From positions 496,001 through 560,000 of the forward strand of contig CAWCGU010000003.1 in assembly GCA_963795195.1 (NCBI GenBank): a stretch of 64,000 nt of DNA. The letters run 5' to 3'. Below, piece after piece: positions 49,109-56,597 of this stretch. The stretch comes from CAWCGU01 sp963795195. Its GTDB lineage: Bacteria > Actinomycetota > Thermoleophilia > Solirubrobacterales > 70-9. How positions within the stretch are numbered: the first letter of the stretch is position 1; the number at the start of each line of letters is the position of its first letter. Below the pieces are notes generated by a model, which saw nothing but the letters and a program-made list of their open reading frames with translations, searched no databases and was not told where the DNA came from. The translations under genes were made by a program, and so were the position numbers.

Positions 49109-49128
49109 GTGTCTGAAACGAGGGTGGG

Positions 49129-50364
49129 ATGAGCGCCTACGCATTCAAAGCGGTTGACCTCGCCGGCTTACCGTCGCGCGGCGAAATGGAGGCACCCTCA
49201 AAGGCACAGGTCTCAGAGGAGCTGCGCCGGCGCGGGTTGATTGTGCTGGAGGTCGCCGAGCAGCGCGACCCGCTCAAGCTGGAGGACTTCTTCAAGCGCT
49301 TCAAGACGGCGAAGATGCGCGAGCTGTCCGTCTTCTCGCGCCAGTTCGCGACGCTGATCGCCTCAGGCATGCCGATGCTTCGCTCGCTCTACACGCTGGA
49401 GGAGCAGACCGAGGACGAGATGATCTCGAAGGCCGTCGCCGGCGTCCGCCAGGACGTCGAGGCGGGAGCCTCGCTGGCGCAAGCGATGGAATCCCATCCG
49501 CAGGTCTTCGACTCCCTCTATCGCTCGATGGTCCGTTCTGGCGAGAGCTCCGGCCGCCTCGAGGACGCCCTCGATCGCATCGCCTACCAAATGGAGAAGC
49601 TCGACGCGCTTCGCCGCCAGGTCAAGTCGGCGGTCATGTATCCGGCGCTCGTCTTCGGCTTCGCCATGGTCGTGATGGTCGTCGTCGTCGCCTTCATCGT
49701 CCCCGTCTTCGTCGGCATCTTCGAGGAGATCGCCGCCGAAACGCCTGGGCAGAGTGCCGACCTCCCGCTCCCCACGAAGATCACCAAGGGGATGTCGGAC
49801 ATGCTCACTGGGCACTGGTACATCGTGCTCGCCGCCAGCGTGGTTGGCTCGATCCTGTTCCTGCGATGGAAGCGCTCCGACCTCGGACGGCGCCAGTGGG
49901 ACCGCGTCAAGCTCAGGATTCCCTTCAAGATCGGTGACGTCGTTCAGAAGATCGCACTGGCCCGCTGGTCTCGCACCTTCTCGGGCGTCGTCGAGTCGGG
50001 CGTCCCGATCCTGCAGTCGATCAAGATCACGGGCAAGACCTCTGGATCGGCGGTGGTAGAGGAGGCGATGGATGAGGTCTACGAATCCGTCAAGCGCGGC
50101 GGCACGATCGCGGCCCCGCTTGAACGCAATCCGATCTTCCCCTCGATGGTCGCCCAGATGGTCTCGGTCGGCGAGGAGACCGGCCAGCTCGACCACATGC
50201 TCGGCAAGATCGCCGACTTCTACGAGGCGGAGGTCGACGCCAAGATCAAGGCACTGACCTCGCTGCTTGAGCCGGTGATGATCATTTTCATCGGTGGCGT
50301 CGTCGGCTTCATCGTGATCTCGATGTACCTGCCGATCTTCTCGCTCTACGACAAGATCGCCTAG
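49129..50364 (+). CDS. pilC: Type IV pilus inner-membrane platform protein PilC
   Basis: 411 residues from ATG 49129, 20 bases after pilT. Two T2SSF domains: the first around FSRQFATLIASGMPMLRSLY with SGRLEDALDRIAYQ, the second around WSRTFSGVVESGVPILQSIK with GEETGQLDHMLGKIADFYE. Three or four membrane helices (YPALVFGFAMVVMVVVVAFI, WYIVLAASVVGSILFL, VMIIFIGGVVGFIVISMYL). It couples the PilB/PilT motors to pilin addition and removal. Intact. Confidence 0.93.
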   Translation: MSAYAFKAVDLAGLPSRGEMEAPSKAQVSEELRRRGLIVLEVAEQRDPLKLEDFFKRFKTAKMRELSVFSRQFATLIASGMPMLRSLYTLEEQTEDEMISKAVAGVRQDVEAGASLAQAMESHPQVFDSLYRSMVRSGESSGRLEDALDRIAYQMEKLDALRRQVKSAVMYPALVFGFAMVVMVVVVAFIVPVFVGIFEEIAAETPGQSADLPLPTKITKGMSDMLTGHWYIVLAASVVGSILFLRWKRSDLGRRQWDRVKLRIPFKIGDVVQKIALARWSRTFSGVVESGVPILQSIKITGKTSGSAVVEEAMDEVYESVKRGGTIAAPLERNPIFPSMVAQMVSVGEETGQLDHMLGKIADFYEAEVDAKIKALTSLLEPVMIIFIGGVVGFIVISMYLPIFSLYDKIA

Positions 50365-50460
50365 GGGGGGCTACGCCGCAGGGCCGCCTGAGCGCGTCCA
50401 GCGGCCGTGCGGCAAGGTCACTCCCCGGCTGTGGCCCGTTGCGACCTAAGGTGCCGGGTT

Positions 50461-52347
50461 GTGAGCACTCCAGCGAACACGGCCTGGAAGTTCGGTGCCC
50501 GGACTCCCTTACGCGCGTTTCTGACCACCGAAAGCGGCAGCGCCGCGTTCCTGCTCGCAGCCACGATTGCGGCGCTCACCTGGGTCAACATCGACGCGGC
50601 GTCATACGACGACCTCTGGAGCACGCAGCTCTCGATCCAGCTTGGGGGCAACGGGATCTCACTCGACCTGCGCCACTGGGTCAACAGCGGGCTGATGACG
50701 TTCTTCTTCTTCGTGATCGGGCTCGAGGCGCGAAGGGAATTCGACCTCGGAGAGCTGCGGGAGCGCCGCAGGTTCCTGCTGCCGGCGCTGGCTGGGATCG
50801 GGGGCATGGCGATCGCGGTCGCGATCTACCTGGCAATCAACTCCGGCGAGTCTTCGGCCGCAGGGTGGGGGGTCGCGATGTCAACCGACACCGCCTTCGC
50901 CCTGGGGTTCCTGGCGCTGTTTGGGAGGCGCGTACCGGACCGCCTGCGCGCATTCATCCTCACCGTGGTCGTCGTCGACGACCTGCTCGCGCTTGTGGTC
51001 ATCGCGACGGTCTACACCGAGTCCGTCACCAGCTCCGCGTTGATCGTTGCGGCTGTGCTGTTCGCCGTCGTGCTGGCCGCCAGGGCCCTGGGACTCAAGC
51101 GGGGCCCGGTCTACTTCGTCCTCGGCGTCGCCATCTGGATCGCCCTGCTCGAGTCGGGGGTCGAGCCCGTGATCGTAGGCTTGGCGATGGGTTTGCTGGC
51201 CTGGGCTTATCCGGCCAAGCGATCCGATCTGGAACGCACGGTTGAGCTCTTCCGGGCTTTCCGGGAACAACCGACGCCGGAGTTCGAACGCGAATTGCGA
51301 GCCGGGTTGCGGTCGGCGATCTCGCCGAATGACCGCCTCGCACAGCTCTACCACCCCTGGTCGAGCTATCTGATCGTGCCACTGTTCGCCTTTGCCAACG
51401 CGGGCATCAAGATCGACGCAGGCTTTCTCGAACGAGCCCTGAAATCACCGATCACCCTTGGGATCGTGGCCGGATACGTGATTGGCAAGCCGCTCGGGAT
51501 CGTGGGGATGTCGTGGCTGGCCACCCGGGCCAGCGGGCGCAGCCTGCATCCACCCGTCGGCTGGGCGGCGGTCGCCGGCGGCGGCACGATCGCGGGGATC
51601 GGGTTCACGGTCTCGCTGCTGGTCGCAACGCTCGCTTTCTCCGGTGCGGACCTCGAGGAGGCGAAGTTCGGGATCCTCGCGGCAGCGTCGTGCGCGGCGC
51701 TCGTCACCTGGGCGCTGTTCACCATCGTCAGCCTGATGCCCGAGCGACTTCGCGACCGCGCTGTGCACGGCAACCCGGATCTCCTCACAGACCTCGCCGT
51801 CGAGGTGGATCCCGACCGCGACCACATTCGCGGGCCACGCGAGGCCGCCGTCACCCTGCTCGAGTACGGCGACCTCGAGTGTCCCTACTGCGGACGGGCG
51901 GAGGACACGATCCGCGAGCTGCTCGGTGACTTCACCGACTTGCGCTACGTCTGGCGGCACCTGCCGCTGACCGAGGTCCATCCGCACGCCGAGCTGGCCG
52001 CGGAGGCGTCAGAGGCTGCGCATGAACAGGGCGAGTTCTGGGAGATGCACGACCTGCTCTTCGAGCGCCAGGACGCGCTCGTCTTCGATGACCTCGTCCG
52101 CCACGCCGGAGAGCTCGGGCTCAATGCCGCCTGGTTCACCGAGTATCTCGACGAGCGCCGCGGTGCGGTCCGGGTGGCAGAGGACATTGAAAGCGCTGAG
52201 CTCAGCGAGGTCTCGGGTACGCCGACGTTCTTCATCAACGGCCATCGTCACTACGGCCCCTACGACATCGAAACACTGTCCGACGCCGTCCGCGCCGCCG
52301 GAGCCAGGGAGAAGGCCGGCCGGAGCGGAGGCTCGATCAGACCTTGA
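50461..52347 (+). CDS. NhaA Na+/H+ antiporter fused to a DsbA-like thioredoxin domain
   Basis: 628 residues from GTG 50461. Residues 1-410 are NhaA: GLMTFFFFVIGLEARREF, MSTDTAFALGFLALFG and VVVDDLLALVVIATVY with the paired Asp of the ion site, and FAFANAGIKID. A short linker leads to a DsbA-family domain (about 440-620) with CPYC in YGDLECPYCGRAEDTI and the cis-Pro loop SGTPTFFINGHRH. This fusion is known in some bacteria; the thioredoxin domain may sit on the cytoplasmic side and sense redox state. Its 3' end overlaps the convergent ychF by 11 bases. Confidence 0.9.
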   Translation: MSTPANTAWKFGARTPLRAFLTTESGSAAFLLAATIAALTWVNIDAASYDDLWSTQLSIQLGGNGISLDLRHWVNSGLMTFFFFVIGLEARREFDLGELRERRRFLLPALAGIGGMAIAVAIYLAINSGESSAAGWGVAMSTDTAFALGFLALFGRRVPDRLRAFILTVVVVDDLLALVVIATVYTESVTSSALIVAAVLFAVVLAARALGLKRGPVYFVLGVAIWIALLESGVEPVIVGLAMGLLAWAYPAKRSDLERTVELFRAFREQPTPEFERELRAGLRSAISPNDRLAQLYHPWSSYLIVPLFAFANAGIKIDAGFLERALKSPITLGIVAGYVIGKPLGIVGMSWLATRASGRSLHPPVGWAAVAGGGTIAGIGFTVSLLVATLAFSGADLEEAKFGILAAASCAALVTWALFTIVSLMPERLRDRAVHGNPDLLTDLAVEVDPDRDHIRGPREAAVTLLEYGDLECPYCGRAEDTIRELLGDFTDLRYVWRHLPLTEVHPHAELAAEASEAAHEQGEFWEMHDLLFERQDALVFDDLVRHAGELGLNAAWFTEYLDERRGAVRVAEDIESAELSEVSGTPTFFINGHRHYGPYDIETLSDAVRAAGAREKAGRSGGSIRP

Positions 52348-53410
52348 TCGTGACGACGTCGCCGTCGCGGATGACGTAGTCGCGGCCCTCGATGCGCAGC
52401 AGGCCGCGGTCCCTGGCCGGGCTATACCCGCCGGACTCGACCAGCTGTTCCCAGCCGATCACCTCGGCCTTGATGAACGCATCCTGGATATCGGTGTGGA
52501 TCGTCCCGGCGGCCTCCCAGGCGCTCGCTCCGCGGCGCAGGCTGCGGGCCATCGCCTCCTTGTCGGTGCCGGCGGTGAAGAAGGTCAGCCGTCCGAGCAA
52601 CTCGTAGGCGGTGCGGACGAGTCGCTCCAAGCCCGATTCATGCAGCCCGAGCTCCTCGCGCATCTCGACCGCCTCCTCGGCCGAGAGCTCACTCAGCTCC
52701 CCCTCGATGCGAGCGCTGACCGCGACCACGGCGGCGCCGACGGTGTCTGCGTGCTCAGCCAGTGGGGCGGGCGCGTCGGATCCGTCCTCGTCGACGTTGG
52801 CGACGTAGAGGACCGGTTTGGAAGTCAGGGCCTGCAGCAGTCGCGGCCCGTCCGGGGCGGCGTCCGGCACCGTCACGGTCCGGGCGGGCTTCCCCTCTGA
52901 CAGCGCCGCCTGGACACCCTCGAGCCAGCCCTGCTCCGCGACGGCGGCCGGATCGAGACTTCGCGCCTGCTTGGTAACCCGCTCCAGGCGCCGCTCGGTC
53001 TGCTCGAGGTCGGCCAGCATCAGCTCGGTTTCGATCGCCTCGACGTCGCCGAGCGGGTCGATGCGGCCCTCGGGGTGCGGCACGTCGTCGCTGCTGTGGC
53101 AGCGCACCACCTGGCAGATCACGTCTGTCTCGCGAATCGCGGCGAGAAACTGGTTGCCGAGGCCTTCGCCCTCGGCTGCACCCCGTACCAGTCCGGCGAT
53201 GTCGTGGAACTCGATCGCCAGCGGCACCTGTTCGGAGCTTCGCACCGTCTCCGCGATGGCTTCGAGGCGCGAATCGGGCACCGCGGCGACCGCGACGTTC
53301 GGCTCGATCGTCGTGAATGGGTAATTGCCAACCTGCGCCCCGCCGTTGGTGAGGGCGTTGAAAAGCGTCGACTTGCCCGCGTTGGGCAGGCCGACGAAGC
53401 CGATCTTCAC
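52337..53410 (-). CDS. ychF: Obg-related ATPase YchF
   Basis: 357 residues from GTG 53410. P-loop GLPNAGKSTLFNAL, switch GNYPFTTIEPNVAV and G3 DIAGLVRGAAEGEGLGNQF. The base-specificity loop is NVDED-type instead of NKxD, as expected for a protein that prefers ATP. A C-terminal TGS domain includes FTAGTDKEAMAR and GRDYVIRDGDVVTIKV. It is ribosome-associated and conserved. Its start overlaps the stop of the upstream gene (GTGA). Confidence 0.93.
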   Translation of the reverse strand: MKIGFVGLPNAGKSTLFNALTNGGAQVGNYPFTTIEPNVAVAAVPDSRLEAIAETVRSSEQVPLAIEFHDIAGLVRGAAEGEGLGNQFLAAIRETDVICQVVRCHSSDDVPHPEGRIDPLGDVEAIETELMLADLEQTERRLERVTKQARSLDPAAVAEQGWLEGVQAALSEGKPARTVTVPDAAPDGPRLLQALTSKPVLYVANVDEDGSDAPAPLAEHADTVGAAVVAVSARIEGELSELSAEEAVEMREELGLHESGLERLVRTAYELLGRLTFFTAGTDKEAMARSLRRGASAWEAAGTIHTDIQDAFIKAEVIGWEQLVESGGYSPARDRGLLRIEGRDYVIRDGDVVTIKV

Positions 53411-53891
53411 TGCGTTGTCGCCCCCAGCGTTCCATCGCTGTTGAGCGTGGCGTTGGCGGCCTGAAGCGCCTCACTCTGCAGTTGTCCCAGGCGCTCGGAC
53501 TTGACGCCTGGAACCCCGCTCAGCGGTTCCCACTTCTTGAGCAGGATCTGGGCGGCGGCGCCGGGTTCCGGGTCGAGCGTGGTCGCGGCGAAGACAACCG
53601 CGCAATTGCCGTCCTCGCCCCCCTCGACGGGTCCGCCATCGTCTCCCAGGCGCAGCACCTGAATCGCCGAGTAGCGGTGCGCCGTCGCCTGGTGCTGCCC
53701 GAAGAGCACGGTCAAGCGCTCCTCGTTCCAGGCCGTGATGCACTCGGGATCGGCCGGTTGCGACGGCCGCTTCTTCGTCTCCGCCCGCAAGCAGCGGGAT
53801 CAAGCAGCGCCGCGCAGGCGAGGCCCGCGATCAGCACGGCGGCGAAGATCAGGCGGGCGCGGTTCGAAGTCTGGGTCTCGGGCTCCTGCAT
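53407..53891 (-). CDS. Small membrane-anchored or secreted protein, one frameshift
   Basis: About 161 residues if the frame is joined. The start ATG 53891 gives MQEPETQTSNRARLIFAAVL and a hydrophobic segment (LIAGLACAALLDPAA). One base appears to be missing near 53790-53797, after which RAETKKRPSQPADPECITAW and later VVFAATTLDPEPGAAAQILL follow to the stop at 53407. The soluble part is small and mixed alpha/beta. I do not recognise the family. Co-transcribed with ychF. Confidence 0.5.
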
Positions 53892-53915
53892 CTGAACAAG
53901 CCTACGATGGGGAGC

Positions 53916-54360
53916 ATGGGGCGGATCATCTCGGCCGAGACACTGGTGCCCGCGCCCGCGGAGCAGGTGTTCGCGTTTCTCGCCGATCTCGACGACCACT
54001 GGCTGCTGGCGGGTCGCTTCATCGAGGTCGTCGCCCTCGAGGGTGCACCGGGCCAGCGTCGCGGCGGCAGGGTCAGGATCCACGGGCCGTTGGGCGTGCG
54101 CAGAACGGCGGCGACGGCCGTCGAGAGACGTCGAGTCGCCCACCGCGATTCGCGGAACCGCCTCGATCGGCGACGTCACCGAGGCCAAGGTCGAATGGCT
54201 GCTCGCCGAGCACCTCTCCGGGACACGCGTACAACTCTCGGCCGAAGTGTTACGGGCGACGCCGTTTGACTCGGCGGTGCTCGCGCTGGGTGGCGCCTGG
54301 TGGCTGCAGCGCCGCTTCGATGAGATCCTCGCGGTGCTCGTGCGCCACTTCCAGGCCTGA
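53916..54360 (+). CDS. SRPBCC (polyketide cyclase/COQ10-like) protein, one frameshift
   Basis: About 147 residues from ATG 53916 (ATG 53907 also possible). N-terminal IISAETLVPAPAEQVFAFLA and DLDDHWLLAGRFIEV start the START-like fold. Near 54127 one extra base shifts the frame; it resumes GTASIGDVTEAKVEWLLAEH and ends with a long helix (RRFDEILAVLVRHFQA). Such proteins bind a hydrophobic ligand in a helix-grip cavity; the ligand is unknown. It is divergent from the preceding gene, with 15-25 bases between starts. Confidence 0.65.
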
Positions 54361-54576
54361 GCCGGTTGTCGACGTCGTCCAGGGCAGCCCCGGGCACGTG
54401 CCGGCCTTCGCCCCGAGGACCTGATCGTCGCGGTCGGGGAGACCGTCGTCTGTGAGGTCGGCGACCTTCAGGAGCTGATGGACGCCGCGTCCATCGGCGC
54501 CGATCTGGAGGTTCGGGCGATTCGCGGGGACCGAATGCTGAAGCTGAGAGTCCGCGTCAGCGAGCTCGGCGGCTGA
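54361..54576 (+). pseudogene. Orphan PDZ-domain fragment (HtrA-like C-terminus)
   Basis: VVDVVQGSP reads in one frame. From 54403 another reads GLRPEDLIVAVGETVVCEV, then DLQELMDAASIGADLEVRAI and a final RVSELGG before TGA at 54574. This is the PDZ core of S1C/HtrA-type proteases (GSP-A-AGL---D-I---G). No protease domain is in the window. It begins immediately at the end of the SRPBCC gene and is frame-broken, so it is probably a leftover. Confidence 0.55.
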
Positions 54577-54601
54577 CGCGGCGCGCGCCGGATTCCACGC
54601 C

Positions 54602-55150
54602 TCAGGGCTGCTCTGTCCCGTTGGGGTCGGACCCCGAAGGGACAGAGCGGTTCTGCGGGGGCGCTTCGGGGTCGGCTGGTCCCTGCTCGTCAGCGGGTGG
54701 TGGCCGTGGTTCGGACGGCTTAGTGGGCTCAGAGATGGTGATCTGGGCGACGACGCGCTCCGGCTTGAGCGTTCGCACGCCGATCCTGCCCGGCTCGTCG
54801 GCGATCAGGTTGAAGCGAGCAGGTGACCCCGGCGTCGCCGTGTCGAACAGCCCGAGCGCGGGAATCTCGACCTCGACGAAGCGGTCCGAGGTGACCGCCA
54901 GGGCGAGCTGGTCTCCCGCCTTGAGCGAGAGCAGCGCGGGTTCCTCGCCGCCTGCGTCGACGCTCTGCGTGATCAGGCGGTTGCGGCCCGCTTCGCCTGT
55001 CGCCTGAGACCCCTCAGTGCCGGTTGTCGAGGTCGATGTGGTCGAGGTCGAGCTCTGATCGCGTTCCGGGGGCGGCGGCACCAGGGCCGCGGCCAGGCTG
55101 GAGGCAATCAGCAGCAGGACCATCACGAGCAGCAGTCGCCGCGCGGCCAT
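54602..55150 (-). CDS. Secreted or anchored protein with small beta domain
   Basis: 182 residues from ATG 55150. Signal anchor ARRLLLVMVLLLIASSLAAA, a Ser/Thr linker (SSTSTTSTSTTGTEG), then a beta domain of ~80 residues (LKAGDQLALAVTSDRFVEVE, FNLIADEPGRIGVRTLK) with cupredoxin-like strand order but no copper ligands. The C-terminal tail (PPPADEQGPADPEAPPQ, then GSDPNGTEQP) is proline-rich and ends within a GGGGTCGGACCCC hairpin. It is divergent from pilA. Family not recognised. Confidence 0.6.
   Translation of the reverse strand: MAARRLLLVMVLLLIASSLAAALVPPPPERDQSSTSTTSTSTTGTEGSQATGEAGRNRLITQSVDAGGEEPALLSLKAGDQLALAVTSDRFVEVEIPALGLFDTATPGSPARFNLIADEPGRIGVRTLKPERVVAQITISEPTKPSEPRPPPADEQGPADPEAPPQNRSVPSGSDPNGTEQP
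54610..54648. repeat. GGGGTCGGACCCC hairpin overlapping a gene end
   Basis: GCTCTGTCCC (54610-54619) pairs with GGGACAGAGC (54639-54648) around the core GGGGTCGGACCCC (54623-54635). The hairpin encodes the last residues (SVPSGSDPNGTEQP) of the minus-strand gene. It belongs to the palindrome family at 38.3 and 43.2 kb and could serve as its terminator. Confidence 0.7.
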
Positions 55151-55219
55151 CAGGCACGGCTCCCGGGTCGGCCTGGGGGGTAACCCCTATTCACGGTAGG
55201 GATTTCCCCCAGGGATCAC

Positions 55220-55246
55220 TAAAGGATCGAGCCCGAAAGTCGATAG
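55220..55246 (+). promoter_or_regulatory. Sigma-28/WhiG-type promoter of pilA
   Basis: TAAAGGAT (55220-55227), an 11-base spacer, then GTCGATAG (55239-55246). This compares with TAAAGTTT-N11-GCCGATAA, the consensus for FliA/WhiG-type sigma factors. Transcription would begin near 55253, just before the riboswitch at 55270. Confidence 0.6.
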
Positions 55247-55269
55247 AGGGGATGTGAAGGCCAGTGTCA

Positions 55270-55350
55270 CGGTGCTAGGGGCAAACTCGTCGCGAGGCGA
55301 GGACGCAAAGCTACGGGACTCCGACGAAGGAGTCAGCCGGGCTGCCACCG
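55270..55350 (+). promoter_or_regulatory. Cyclic-di-GMP class I (GEMM-I) riboswitch upstream of pilA
   Basis: CGGTG (55270) pairs with CACCG (55346-55350) as P1. Inside are the invariant blocks GGGGCAAACTCG, GAGGACGCAAAGC and CAGCCGGGCTGCC of GEMM-I. P2 is CTCG/CGAG around 55287-55302; P3 is GACTCC/GGAGTC (55317-55334). The G run before CAAAC suggests c-di-GMP, not cGAMP, as ligand (the key G20 is not A). The pilA ribosome site AAGGAGGG (55410-55417) is 60 bases downstream; no terminator is seen in between, so control may be at translation or through the short GGGT/ACCC stem after P1. Confidence 0.92.
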
Positions 55351-55422
55351 GGGTACTACACCCGATTGGGCAGATGCGACGGGACCTGGCGAAGTCAAGT
55401 AGCAAGCCCAAGGAGGGTTCTT

Positions 55423-55857
55423 ATGGTGCAGAAGTTGCGTGAGCGGATGGGTCGTGAAGAAGGTTTCACCCTCGTCGAGCTCCTGGTCGTCATGCTCATT
55501 CTGGGCATTCTGGCCGCAATCGCCATCCCGTCGTTCTTCGCTCAGCGCGATAAGGCTCGCGACGCTGACGCGAAGGCTGCGGCCCGTACGGCGCAGACCG
55601 CGATCGAGACGTACGCCACTGATAACGGTGGGTCGTACCTCAACGCCGACCCGGCAGCTCTCGAGGCAATTGAGGAGACTCTCGTTGCCGGCGATCTGGC
55701 TGTGGTTGCTGCGGCCGACAGTTACACCGTGACCGCCACGTCGAGCACCGGTGAGACGTTCAGCATCGGTCGAAACGCCGCCGGTGACACGTCACTGACA
55801 TGCGCGACTGCCGGCGACGGCGGCTGCCCGTCCAGTGGTGACTGGAGCGGTAGCTGA
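55423..55857 (+). CDS. pilA: Major type IV pilin PilA
   Basis: 144 residues from ATG 55423, 5 bases after AAGGAGGG. Prepilin signal: a short basic leader REEG, cut before FTLVELLVVMLILGILAAIA, with Glu5 of the mature protein. The globular part (AKAAARTAQTAIETYATDNG, YTVTATSSTGETFSIGR) is short with one Cys pair near the end (TCATAGDGGC). It has its own promoter, riboswitch and terminator, consistent with the high expression of a major subunit. Confidence 0.95.
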   Translation: MVQKLRERMGREEGFTLVELLVVMLILGILAAIAIPSFFAQRDKARDADAKAAARTAQTAIETYATDNGGSYLNADPAALEAIEETLVAGDLAVVAAADSYTVTATSSTGETFSIGRNAAGDTSLTCATAGDGGCPSSGDWSGS

Positions 55858-55893
55858 TCAAGCCACTCACTGACCTCGGTCAGGGATAAGCGA

Positions 55894-55919
55894 AAGGGCG
55901 GGCCTCCTGGCCCGCCCTT
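55894..55919 (+). terminator. Rho-independent-type terminator of pilA
   Basis: AAGGGCGGGCC-tcct-GGCCCGCCCTT is an 11-bp perfect stem with a 4-base loop, followed by TTCGCATTT, 35 bases after the pilA stop. Confidence 0.85.
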
Positions 55920-55939
55920 CGCATTTCTGCGGGCGCCCT

Positions 55940-55966
55940 TCAGGACTCCACCAGTTGCGCCGATGG
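55940..55966 (+). promoter_or_regulatory. Sigma-28/WhiG-like promoter of the minor-pilin operon
   Basis: TCAGGACT (55940-55947), an 11-base spacer, then GCCGATGG (55959-55966). The -10 half is close to GCCGATAA; the -35 half matches 4 of 8. It lies between the pilA terminator and the first minor pilin (ATG 55995). Confidence 0.4.
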
Positions 55967-55994
55967 GTGGCCAGCGAGCCTGTGGCGAGATGAG

Positions 55995-56597
55995 ATGAGC
56001 GGACCCACGCAGATGCGAACCAAGCTTCGAGCTGAGAACGGCGTCACGCTGATCGAGTTGATCGTCGCCTCGACGATGACTTTGGTGATCGCGGTCGCGG
56101 CGATGGGCCTGCTCTTGACCGGCCAGCGCCAGCAGACCGGGCAACAGACCCGGGTTGATTCGTTGGACAGGGCGCGCGACGGGATCGAGCGGATGACGCG
56201 AGAAATTCGCGAAGCTGCTCGGATCGATGCTCCAGCCGGCGGGGGCAGTGGCCAGGTCCTCGATATCCGCGCTCCCGTGACGGCGACGGGCGGAAGCGAA
56301 CTGCGGCTCATCCGTTACGACTGCAGCCAGGCATCGACGCTCGGAAATGGGCTGCGGAAATGCACGCGAGCCCAGGAGACGGGCGCCGGCACGGGCGCGC
56401 TGGGCGCACCGGTGACGGTTGTTGATGGAATCACAAACACCGACGTCTTCACGGCTGCAGCTGGCGCCGCGCCACGAGCCGTGACGGTTCGCTTCAACCA
56501 GCGGGCCGCGGGATCGCCGAACCCGGTTTCACTGCTGGCAACGATCGCGATCCGAAACTGCACAGTCACCGGTCTCAGCCTCTCGGTGTGCGCGTGA
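55995..56597 (+). CDS. Minor pilin (PilW-like)
   Basis: 200 residues from ATG 55995 (ATG 56013 possible). Prepilin motif ENG cut before VTLIELIVASTMTLVIAVAA. The ectodomain has DGIERMTREIREAARID, typical of PilW/PulJ-like pseudopilins, and two Cys pairs (YDCSQAS/LRKCTRAQ and RNCTVTG/LSVCA). It probably helps prime fibre assembly at the tip. It overlaps the next gene by 10 bases. Confidence 0.85.
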   Translation: MSGPTQMRTKLRAENGVTLIELIVASTMTLVIAVAAMGLLLTGQRQQTGQQTRVDSLDRARDGIERMTREIREAARIDAPAGGGSGQVLDIRAPVTATGGSELRLIRYDCSQASTLGNGLRKCTRAQETGAGTGALGAPVTVVDGITNTDVFTAAAGAAPRAVTVRFNQRAAGSPNPVSLLATIAIRNCTVTGLSLSVCA

